Shown: in pieces, positions 1 through 6,254 of the stretch | Numbering within the stretch: the stretch's first letter is position 1 | Layout of the letters: each line of letters starts with the position of its first letter | NCBI GenBank assembly: GCA_016282215.1 | Contig: JAEEKC010000219.1 | Location: 1 to 6,426 of the forward strand | Direction: 5' to 3' | DNA from: Lachnospiraceae bacterium | Lineage (GTDB): Bacteria; Bacillota; Clostridia; Lachnospirales; Lachnospiraceae | Length of the DNA: 6,426 nucleotides | Made by a program: the position numbers and the translations under genes | Notes under the pieces: generated by a model | What the model saw: the letters and a program-made list of their open reading frames with translations, nothing else | What the model was told of the DNA's origin: nothing | The model's database searches: none

Positions 1-708
1 GGCGTTACGGTTGGAGATGTTGTAACCATCGAGTATGCGGAAAAAACGGCAGAGTATCTCATTACCGGTACGTATCAGAGAATGGACCGCATGGGCAGAA
101 CGATCTATATGACCATTGATGCTGCCGAGCGGATCATGCCGAAGAGCCCTGTGCTGCAGTACTGGGTAACGGCAAAGGAAGGAACGGATTTTGACAGCTT
201 ACAGAAAAAGATCAAACAGATCGAAAAGGATTATGATACCACCTTTAAGATCGATGATGCCGGGCAGCAGATGGAGGCGACCATGGGCGTTGTAAGCAGT
301 GCCATGAAGATTCTCTGCATTGCCATAGCAGTCATTACCATTCTCGTCGTAGTATTTGTGGAATCCCTGGTGATCCGTGCAAGGATTGTCCGGTCCTGGA
401 GAAGCATGGGCATCAGCAAGGCTTTGGGAATGACTTCCCGCCAGCTGATCTCACAGATCCAGATGTCCAATATGCCGGCTATCCTGACCGGAATGTTTTT
501 GGGAACTATGCTGGCACCGGTCGTAGGAGCGCAGATGTGCAAGATCATCTTTTCACTCTTCGGAATTCAGCAGGTATTCTTCGAGATTCCCGCTCTCTGG
601 ATGCTGGTCTCAGCCATCGGGATCATCGTAGTGGCACTGCTTGCCTCCGGTCTGTCCGGACTTCGCGTCAAAGGATTAAAGCCGGTGGAGATGATTACGG
701 AGGAGTGA
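1..708 (+). CDS. FtsX/MacB-type ABC transporter permease, C-terminal part (5' end outside window)
   Basis: The reading frame is open from base 1 and ends at TGA 706-708, giving 235 visible residues. The first ATG at 82 is internal, because the frame and the fold continue upstream of it. Residues 1-90 are a soluble mixed alpha/beta stretch like the end of a MacB-type extracytoplasmic domain. Three hydrophobic segments follow, at about residues 98-125, 158-188 and 195-223. Between the first and second lies the FtsX-like signature GISKALGMTSRQLISQ, which is the cytoplasmic coupling region that contacts the ATPase. The tail LKPVEMITEE is typical of this permease family. Such permeases work with a separate ATP-binding subunit, which must lie outside the window, in lipoprotein, peptide or antimicrobial-peptide export or resistance. 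The substrate cannot be told from this fragment. The family call is firm. Any link to the two-component genes downstream is only positional. Confidence 0.85.
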   Translation, partial: GVTVGDVVTIEYAEKTAEYLITGTYQRMDRMGRTIYMTIDAAERIMPKSPVLQYWVTAKEGTDFDSLQKKIKQIEKDYDTTFKIDDAGQQMEATMGVVSSAMKILCIAIAVITILVVVFVESLVIRARIVRSWRSMGISKALGMTSRQLISQIQMSNMPAILTGMFLGTMLAPVVGAQMCKIIFSLFGIQQVFFEIPALWMLVSAIGIIVVALLASGLSGLRVKGLKPVEMITEE

Positions 709-756
709 GTATTTTCAGTACCTTTCCGGCACCAAAGACGACATGATGGAAAAATA

Positions 757-785
757 TAGTCAGAAAAAACCAAATAGAGTATAAT
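757..785 (+). promoter_or_regulatory. Candidate sigma-A promoter for the response regulator-kinase-surface protein unit
   Basis: A perfect TATAAT at 780-785 is preceded, after a 17-base spacer, by TAGTCA at 757-762, which matches four of six bases of TTGACA. Transcription would start near 791-793, about 50 bases upstream of the regulator's ATG. A second TATAAT at 823-828 has no acceptable -35 element and lies too close to the ribosome binding site, so I prefer the first. The call rests on consensus matching by eye. Confidence 0.5.
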
Positions 786-787
786 AG

Positions 788-817
788 AACTGTCCGCGCC
801 CTCGGGGCCGGGCAGTT
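788..817 (+). terminator. GC-rich hairpin, possible intrinsic terminator of the permease unit
   Basis: The arms AACTGTCCG (788-796) and CGGGCAGTT (809-817) pair over nine positions with one G-U pair. The stem continues inward with GCCC (798-801) against GGGC (805-808) around a three-base TCG loop, leaving C797 bulged. It follows the permease stop by 80 bases. The sequence after the stem is TCCTGTATAA, so the T-run is short and broken. Termination may be weak or factor-assisted, or the element may act as a leader or mRNA-end structure instead. Confidence 0.5.
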
Positions 818-830
818 TCCTGTATAATAA

Positions 831-836
831 AAGGAG
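831..836 (+). promoter_or_regulatory. Ribosome binding site of the OmpR-type regulator
   Basis: AAGGAG lies six bases upstream of the ATG at 843. It is a strong Shine-Dalgarno match at good spacing and fixes the start codon. Confidence 0.85.
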
Positions 837-842
837 AATCCC

Positions 843-1580
843 ATGCATTATAATTGTCTGATCGTGGATGATGAAGCCGATCTGGCCAAGATGACAACGG
901 AATATTTTCAGATGTTTGATGTGACCACCGCCTATGTGACGGATGGCGCGGCTTGTTTTGATTTTCTTGCAAAAAACACCGTAGACCTATTGCTCCTTGA
1001 TATCAATTTGGGAGAAGGATCCGGTTTTGATATCTGCCGGAAACTGCGGGAGACCACCCAACTGCCAATTTTATTCATCAGTGCGAGACAGAGCGATGAT
1101 GATGTGCTGGTGGCCCTTTCCATCGGCGGGGATGATTACATCAAAAAGCCCTACAGCCTTTCGGTACTTCTGGCAAAAGTCCGTGTCAGCCTAAAGCGGG
1201 CGCAGCAGATCAACGAACTTTCCCAGCAGGCTGGCAAGGCAGATAGTAAGGATGCACATACATCTGGCGCCGGTGCGGGCTCAGGCGAAAGCGCAGATGA
1301 GGTTCTTTACTTAGATCCACCCACCATGTCGGCTGTCATGGGGGATAAGCGTGTGCTTTTAAAGGCGAAGGAATTCGCGCTGTTAAGCTGCCTGTATGAA
1401 CATAAGAATACTATAGTTAGCAAAGAGCAACTTTTTGATGAAGTCTGGGGAGACAGTTTTTATGCGGACGGAACATTGAACGTGCACATCAGAAAACTGC
1501 GAGAGAAGTTGGAAGAGGACCCCAATGATCCGAAACTGATCAAGACTATCTGGGGGACAGGTTATATCCTTGAATTATAG
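843..1580 (+). CDS. OmpR/PhoB-family response regulator (receiver plus winged helix)
   Basis: This 245-residue cytoplasmic transcription factor is probably phosphorylated by the kinase encoded next. The receiver domain spans residues 3-120. It has the acidic pair D9-D10, phospho-acceptor D53 in LLLLDINLGEGSGFD, the switch serine S80 (serine in place of the common threonine), the aromatic switch Y99, and K102 of the KKP motif. A flexible linker of about 28 residues (125-152), rich in Ala, Gly, Ser and Asp, precedes a C-terminal winged helix at 153-245. The latter has the usual LLKAKEFALL start, recognition-helix region DGTLNVHIRKLREKL and wing TIWGTGYIL. Length is slightly above the usual 220-235 residues because of the linker. 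All catalytic residues are present, so it should be functional. Its target promoters cannot be told from the sequence; autoregulation through the promoter just upstream is plausible. Confidence 0.95.
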   Translation: MHYNCLIVDDEADLAKMTTEYFQMFDVTTAYVTDGAACFDFLAKNTVDLLLLDINLGEGSGFDICRKLRETTQLPILFISARQSDDDVLVALSIGGDDYIKKPYSLSVLLAKVRVSLKRAQQINELSQQAGKADSKDAHTSGAGAGSGESADEVLYLDPPTMSAVMGDKRVLLKAKEFALLSCLYEHKNTIVSKEQLFDEVWGDSFYADGTLNVHIRKLREKLEEDPNDPKLIKTIWGTGYILEL

Positions 1581-1659
1581 AATGTTTGGATTGTCATAAG
1601 ATAAAAATCAGTTCAGAGAATTGGTTATAAATAGATTCTGAAAGGTTCGATAAGAGTAC

Positions 1660-2958
1660 ATGAAACAGATGCTCAGAATAGGAGTTATCTATACGGTCCT
1701 GATGGCAGCAGCATTGCTGGTCTTTTTGCATCAATATGATAAAAACCGCATGCAGGAGCGGGACATTGCCTACTATAATGACTGCCTGATCCGGATGTAT
1801 GAGGATTACGGGAAAGGCGTAGCGGAGGAATCGCTGGAGGAGACCTACGGCTGCCAGATCGTTTTTTCCAAAGAACTGGTGCAGACGGAAATGGCTGCAT
1901 ATTATAAAAGCGGCGCATTGGTACTGGACTTTTCTCCCGGAGGCGAGTATCTTGGAAAAGTGGTCTGGGATGACATGCGAGAGGGTAGTGCCGAACTGAA
2001 GGGGCAGCTTCGGAAAACGGCGATGATCTTCTGGGCAGGGGTTCTGATCGCCGGTTACCTGCTACTGGCATTTTTATGGGTGACGCTATTAAAACCCGTT
2101 GCGGAGCTGTCAGCTTATTCTGCTCAGATTGCAAAGGGCAATCTGGATGTGCCCCTGCCCATGCGCAAAAAAAGCCTGTTCGGCAGTTTTATCGCAAGCT
2201 TTGATATCATGCGGGAGGAATTAAAACAGTCGCGTCAGCGTGAAGTGGAAGCCGGCATTGCCAAAAAGGAAATGATCGCGGCCTTAAGCCATGATATCAA
2301 AACGCCAGTTGCCACCATCCGCGCCACCTGTGAAGTGCTGGAGGCGAAATATCAGCGGAAACTTGCAGATATGAATAATGGGACGGAAGCGGAGAATGAA
2401 ACAGACATCCGCGACACCCTGGAAAAGGCTTCATCCATCATGGCAAAAGCCCAGCTCATCGACAGCCTGATGAATAACCTGCTCCACACTTCTTTGGAGG
2501 AGCTGGACAGGATCGAAGTAGAACCGAATGAAAATCCATCGGAACTGATCGAGCAGTATGTTAAGAATATGAAAGATGCCGGCGACGGACACTTGGTGAT
2601 CCTGGATAATGAGATCCCAAGATGCCTTGTCTATATGGACAAATTGCGAATGGAGCAGGTCATCGATAACTGCGTGGGAAACTCAGTAAAGTACGCAGGG
2701 ACCGATATCCATGTTTCCTTTGATGAGGTGTCCGGCAACTATATCCGGATCCGGATCAGTGATGCGGGACCCGGCGTGGCAGAGGCGGACCTGCCGCTGA
2801 TATGTGAGAAATACTATCGCGGAAAAGGCGCAAACGAGAAGAACGGATACGGTCTAGGCATGTATCTGGTGAAACTCTATATGGAAAAACAGGGCGGCGG
2901 CCTGGAGTATTATAACGATAACGGATTTACTGTGGAATTGCTTTTAAGGAAGGTATAA
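1660..2958 (+). CDS. Sensor histidine kinase (two membrane segments, HAMP, HisKA, HATPase)
   Basis: This 432-residue inner-membrane kinase is the likely partner of the regulator 79 bases upstream. Membrane segments are at about residues 5-24 and 121-143 and bracket an extracytoplasmic sensor of about 95 residues with no domain I recognise. HAMP follows at about 143-195, beginning LLKPVAEL. The H-box ALSHDIKTP carries phospho-accepting H211. The ATPase domain shows the N-box with N337 and N341 (IDNCVGNSVKYA), G1 box DAGPGV (D368), F-box-like EKYYRG, and G2 box GYGLGMYL. A polar stretch at about 228-252 lengthens the dimerisation hairpin beyond the usual size. The start is set by an in-frame TAA at 1651-1653. 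A second ATG three codons in (1669) is possible, and the ribosome site is weak (AAAGG at 1641-1645, 14 bases away). No good promoter is visible in the gap, so co-transcription with the regulator is likely. Confidence 0.93.
   Translation: MKQMLRIGVIYTVLMAAALLVFLHQYDKNRMQERDIAYYNDCLIRMYEDYGKGVAEESLEETYGCQIVFSKELVQTEMAAYYKSGALVLDFSPGGEYLGKVVWDDMREGSAELKGQLRKTAMIFWAGVLIAGYLLLAFLWVTLLKPVAELSAYSAQIAKGNLDVPLPMRKKSLFGSFIASFDIMREELKQSRQREVEAGIAKKEMIAALSHDIKTPVATIRATCEVLEAKYQRKLADMNNGTEAENETDIRDTLEKASSIMAKAQLIDSLMNNLLHTSLEELDRIEVEPNENPSELIEQYVKNMKDAGDGHLVILDNEIPRCLVYMDKLRMEQVIDNCVGNSVKYAGTDIHVSFDEVSGNYIRIRISDAGPGVAEADLPLICEKYYRGKGANEKNGYGLGMYLVKLYMEKQGGGLEYYNDNGFTVELLLRKV
2947..2953 (+). promoter_or_regulatory. 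Ribosome binding site inside the kinase 3' end, supporting a GTG start at 2962
   Basis: AGGAAGG lies in the last kinase codons, eight bases before GTG 2962. The in-frame ATG at 3004 has no comparable site at suitable spacing. This decides the start of the secreted protein and implies translational coupling to the kinase. Confidence 0.75.
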
Positions 2959-2961
2959 GAA

Positions 2962-5900
2962 GTGTTGGATTTATTTAGGAAAAAGAACGGAATAAATAAC
3001 AGGATGAAAAAGTTTATGCGAATGGGACTTTTGTTGCTTTTTATCGCAATCTGTTTCTGTCCTCATTATGAGACCAAAGCTGCGGAGCCGGGATATGTGG
3101 AACCAAATGATCAGGGTGCATGGTTCTATGCAGGGGGATATCCCATCAAGATTACAGCCGGGAAGGAAGCCAATTCCACAACGATCTATTGTGATAAAGT
3201 CTGGAGTTCCGGGAAGCCGGATGGTGTTTATGAGACTACGGTCAAAGAGAACTGGCCGGATAGTGATTACCTTTATGTTGTCGGCGGAGCCCTCGACCAG
3301 AATGTCGCAAGCACGGATATCCTCATGGAAGGCGGGCAGGTAGACATGCTGATCGGAGGGGGATGGACATCCGGAGAGGGAAAGAAAGCTGAGGTGACCG
3401 GGGAAACCAGGATCATGGTAAATGACGGGATCATCGGAGAGATGGATTCGGAAGGAAAGTATTTTAAGAGGGGATGCCTTTTCGGAGGCGGAGATAATGA
3501 GAACGGTGGAGATGTATCTGTAAATGAATCCATGATCCGTGTCAATGGCGGGCTTTTGAATGCGATCTATGCAAACGGCAAAAAAGCGCAGGACAAAGAA
3601 GGAACAAACATTGTTTATAGCAGCAGTATTGAGATATACGGCGGCACCGTGTATAACGGTGCTTATGGTGATGTCGGCTCCGAAGCAAGCGTGAAAAAAC
3701 TGGAGAAGTATGTGATCGAGGGAGCGAGTGTGATCTGCTACGAAAATATGGGAAACTATGATCACCTCCCTAAGCCGAAGAATAAAAGTGGGGCAGAGCT
3801 TTACAGTCTCTCATTTTTTTTGGAAAAGGATCAGAAGACAGTCATACGAAGACCGGTAGAGAGTGTTATCAAAGATGACGGAAAGACCATCAGTTTAAGT
3901 CATGTTGTAACGACCAACAAGGGACAGATTGATGTATGGATCCCGCTCGGCACGCGGATCACGGGAGCAATCTCGAAGAATGAATATTTTACGGCTAACA
4001 AAGAAACAGGATATTCAGATGATTCCTATACACATGATCTGTCGCATGTCTTTTCAAATCTGGTCAAAGCGCCGGTTGTCATTACATATGCCCCAACCTA
4101 TTTCACGTATGAGATCAAAGGTTTCAGTGAGGTAAACACGAGCGTTACGTCGCCCTATACTGTGGTTTCAGGAGTTGTTTCGGCGGTGGATGCAGGAACC
4201 TACACAACCGTATTTCGGTTAAAAAAGGAGTATCCCAAATGGGAGGACGGAACCAGCGCGGATAAGTCCTTTACCTGGTCCATCAAAAAAGGTGACCGGA
4301 ACGCGCCATCGAATCTGTGGCCGAAACAGGCATCATCTTCTAAGATCGCAGACGGAAGCATCACCGGAGTATCCAATGAAATGGAGTATTCTACAGACCA
4401 GAATAAATGGATCTCGCTGGCCGGGTTGCCGGAAGGATCAACCGAATTGAAAAATTTGGCCGTCGGCACTTATTATATCCGTTACAGGGAAAATAATAAC
4501 CGAAATGCATCGCCGGCAAAGAAGATTGGCATTACGTCAGCTGCGCCCATCTGTACTTTGTATGATTATGAAGGAAAAAAGAAACTGGAAGAGTTCGAAG
4601 GAACACCCATAAAAAATGATGCAGGGCAAACAAACTACCGGTTTTATATCACTGCCAAGTATAGCGGTTACGCAATTTTTGAGGAGGCGAATGGTAAAAA
4701 AACAACGAGTCGTCTGAAGGAAGACTCCCAGGGAGCATACCTGTCCGGCGTTAAGGTTTATTACCTTTTGCAGCCGACCTATGTTGAGAGAAAGCCGGAG
4801 ATCGCGCTTGATGGAGATAAGCAGATTACCATCGGCTATAAAGCGGATAATGATGAGGATATCAAGGCGTTAGTCCTTTCGTCAAATGAAGGGTGCCTTG
4901 CGTATTTTTTCCATCAGATGATCATGGGAACCTATAATTCCGGTGAATTTGGGCAGTTTAAGAATCTGACGGAGGCAAAGAAAAAGGCATTGCTGCTTGG
5001 CAACACCTACTATGTACGTCCCTGCAGTGCCAAGGAGTCGGATCAGCTTTCGAACTATGAGAAAAACTTTAAAGCGACCTATACCCCTGACAGCAAGGTG
5101 TTCCCGCATCTTTCGCTGACACAGGAGGAAGGCAGTGTGATGAAGATCAACCTGATCGATCCTGCCGAAGGGGAAGACTTTAGTATAAAACTGGTCTTTT
5201 CGTCTGTGGAGCATGAAGGCGTGGAAAAGGTACTTGTGGCGGATATGGGAAACTATCCGGGGAAAGGATCAAAGAACCTGTTTATTGCCGAAAACCCCAC
5301 GCGCAATATCGTTTTTACAACAGGTACGCTGACGGTTACCTACGGACAGAAGAAAGATGCCGGATCAGAAGAGCAGAAACCGGGCGGTGATTCGGAAAGT
5401 GGAGGAAAAGATTCCGGAAGTGATGGGACCGGTCAGGGAGAAGGCGGAAAGAATCCCGGTGGTGATGGGAAGGCTTCGGGGAGCGACGTAAGTAATCCGG
5501 GAAGTGACGGAAAGGCTCCGGGAAGTGACGGAAAAAATCCCGGACAGGACGAAACCTTGGTGAGTGGCAATGGCATCGGAGCAGATGTTGCCGATGTGGC
5601 TACAACGGAAAAGCAGATTCTTTCTTTCAATACTGATAAGGCAGACCTGCCCGGCGCAACACAAAGATATCTGTACTTAAAGTTCGGCAAGATCACGAAG
5701 AATAGCCTTACTTTAAAGTGGAAAAAGGTAAAGGGAGCAGACGGTTACATCATCTATGGCGCAAAATGCGGCAAAAAGATGAGGAGACTGAAGACAATTG
5801 AAAAGTCCGCTGCGACAAGCTGCAAGTTAAAAAAACTGAAAAAGGGCACCTATTATAAGTACATGGTGATAGCCTATAAAAAGGGAGAGACGGAAGATCA

Positions 5901-6207
5901 GGTGCTGACACTTTCGCCTTCCGTTCATGCCACCACAACAGGCGGTAAATATGGTAATCCGACCGGTTTGTCGGTTCAGAAAAAAGGATTGAAAGTCCCA
6001 AAAAAGAAGGTCCGCGTAAAAGCGAAGGTGAAAAGTAAGAAAAAAGTAAGGGAGCATATTGCTAAACTTCGGTTTGAAAGCCTGAATCCGAAGATCGCGA
6101 CGGTCAGCAAAAAAGGCGTGATAAAGGGACGGAAAAAGGGAAAAGCAAAGATACTCGTATATACACAAAACGGGATTTGCAAAAAGGTTACTGTACGGGT
6201 AAAATAA
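2962..6207 (+). CDS. Large secreted multidomain surface protein (beta-helix-like, Ig-like, FN3 and Big_2-like modules)
   Basis: This 1081-residue protein starts at GTG three bases after the kinase stop. A signal peptide covers about residues 1-40: basic start with RKK, KK and R, core MGLLLLFIAICFC, likely cleavage near ETKA. Residues 110-265 hold repeated GG-centred rungs (MEGGQVDMLIGGG, IRVNGGLLNAIYANG, IEIYGGTVYNGAYGDV) that suggest a right-handed beta-helix. Residues 372-443 match the Ig-like pattern with DAGTYTTVF and FTWSIKKGD. Residues 447-525 match a companion module with EYSTD and LAVGTYYIRYRE. Residues 527-720 are unclassified, and 720-795 are beta-rich. Residues 796-865 form a Gly/Ser/Asp linker with seven-residue repeats. 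FN3 is at about 901-994 and a Big_2-like domain at about 1002-1081, ending at the stop. There is no LPXTG, membrane anchor, S-layer homology domain or catalytic motif I can see. The likely role is in adhesion, the cell envelope or extracellular sensing. Coupling to a kinase is unusual. Domain calls are by pattern, and function is unknown. Confidence 0.88.
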   Translation: MLDLFRKKNGINNRMKKFMRMGLLLLFIAICFCPHYETKAAEPGYVEPNDQGAWFYAGGYPIKITAGKEANSTTIYCDKVWSSGKPDGVYETTVKENWPDSDYLYVVGGALDQNVASTDILMEGGQVDMLIGGGWTSGEGKKAEVTGETRIMVNDGIIGEMDSEGKYFKRGCLFGGGDNENGGDVSVNESMIRVNGGLLNAIYANGKKAQDKEGTNIVYSSSIEIYGGTVYNGAYGDVGSEASVKKLEKYVIEGASVICYENMGNYDHLPKPKNKSGAELYSLSFFLEKDQKTVIRRPVESVIKDDGKTISLSHVVTTNKGQIDVWIPLGTRITGAISKNEYFTANKETGYSDDSYTHDLSHVFSNLVKAPVVITYAPTYFTYEIKGFSEVNTSVTSPYTVVSGVVSAVDAGTYTTVFRLKKEYPKWEDGTSADKSFTWSIKKGDRNAPSNLWPKQASSSKIADGSITGVSNEMEYSTDQNKWISLAGLPEGSTELKNLAVGTYYIRYRENNNRNASPAKKIGITSAAPICTLYDYEGKKKLEEFEGTPIKNDAGQTNYRFYITAKYSGYAIFEEANGKKTTSRLKEDSQGAYLSGVKVYYLLQPTYVERKPEIALDGDKQITIGYKADNDEDIKALVLSSNEGCLAYFFHQMIMGTYNSGEFGQFKNLTEAKKKALLLGNTYYVRPCSAKESDQLSNYEKNFKATYTPDSKVFPHLSLTQEEGSVMKINLIDPAEGEDFSIKLVFSSVEHEGVEKVLVADMGNYPGKGSKNLFIAENPTRNIVFTTGTLTVTYGQKKDAGSEEQKPGGDSESGGKDSGSDGTGQGEGGKNPGGDGKASGSDVSNPGSDGKAPGSDGKNPGQDETLVSGNGIGADVADVATTEKQILSFNTDKADLPGATQRYLYLKFGKITKNSLTLKWKKVKGADGYIIYGAKCGKKMRRLKTIEKSAATSCKLKKLKKGTYYKYMVIAYKKGETEDQVLTLSPSVHATTTGGKYGNPTGLSVQKKGLKVPKKKVRVKAKVKSKKKVREHIAKLRFESLNPKIATVSKKGVIKGRKKGKAKILVYTQNGICKKVTVRVK
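5452..5556 (+). repeat. In-frame 21-base tandem repeats coding a Gly/Ser/Asp linker
   Basis: Five consecutive seven-codon units encode NPGGDGK, ASGSDVS, NPGSDGK, APGSDGK and NPGQDET (residues 831-865 of the secreted protein). Two 18-base copies of TCCGGGAAGTGACGGAAA, at 5496-5513 and 5517-5534, are identical. The preceding unit (5475-5492) matches at 13 of 18 positions. The units alternate N-P and A-S/A-P starts, giving a 14-residue super-period. A related copy outside the array begins near 5413. The tract separates the beta-rich core from the basic C-terminal domains, and unit number could vary between strains by slippage. Confidence 0.85.
6177..6205 (+). promoter_or_regulatory. Candidate promoter for the downstream response regulator
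   Basis: TTGCAA at 6177-6182 (four of six against TTGACA) and TAAAAT at 6200-6205 (five of six against TATAAT) are separated by exactly 17 bases. They lie in the last codons of the secreted-protein gene. The start would be near 6212, about 43 bases before the next ATG. The region is A-rich, which raises the chance of a fortuitous match. No terminator hairpin is visible at 6208-6254, so read-through from upstream is also possible. Confidence 0.35.
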
Positions 6208-6243
6208 GGTAAGATGAATATCTGAAACGATAACGGATACCAA

Positions 6244-6250
6244 AGAGGTG
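6244..6250 (+). promoter_or_regulatory. Ribosome binding site of the second response regulator
   Basis: AGAGGTG lies four bases before the ATG at 6255, with its AGAGG core six bases away. This supports the start of the truncated gene. Confidence 0.7.
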
Positions 6251-6254
6251 CAAC

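Noticed and set aside
1591..1631. TTGTCA (1591-1596) and TATAAA (1626-1631) as a promoter for the kinase
   Set aside because: The spacer is 29 bases, far from 16-18, and neither hexamer has a partner at proper spacing.
1612..1642. Inverted repeat TTCAGA / TCTGAA between regulator and kinase
   Set aside because: It has only six base pairs around a 19-base AT-rich loop and no T-run, so it is too weak for a terminator or clear operator.
2962..3060. Possible lipoprotein signal (cysteines 31 and 33 in the secreted protein's leader)
   Set aside because: The residues before each cysteine (IAI and ICF) do not fit the lipobox, which needs Gly, Ala or Ser just before Cys. A standard signal peptide with cleavage near residue 40 fits better.
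2971..3765. A 264-codon open frame on the minus strand opposite the start of the secreted protein
   Set aside because: It lies wholly opposite a well-supported gene with its own ribosome site and signal peptide. Its translation shows no domain pattern, and its length is explained by the codon bias of the sense strand.
5365..5696. Overlapping minus-strand frames with repetitive Ser/Thr/Pro-rich translations
   Set aside because: The repetition is the antisense image of the 21-base linker repeats. No start signals or recognisable domains support them.
6208..6254. Terminator after the secreted-protein gene
   Set aside because: Only four-base complementary pieces (GGTA/TACC, TATC/GATA) are present, with no T-run, so no intrinsic terminator is supported.
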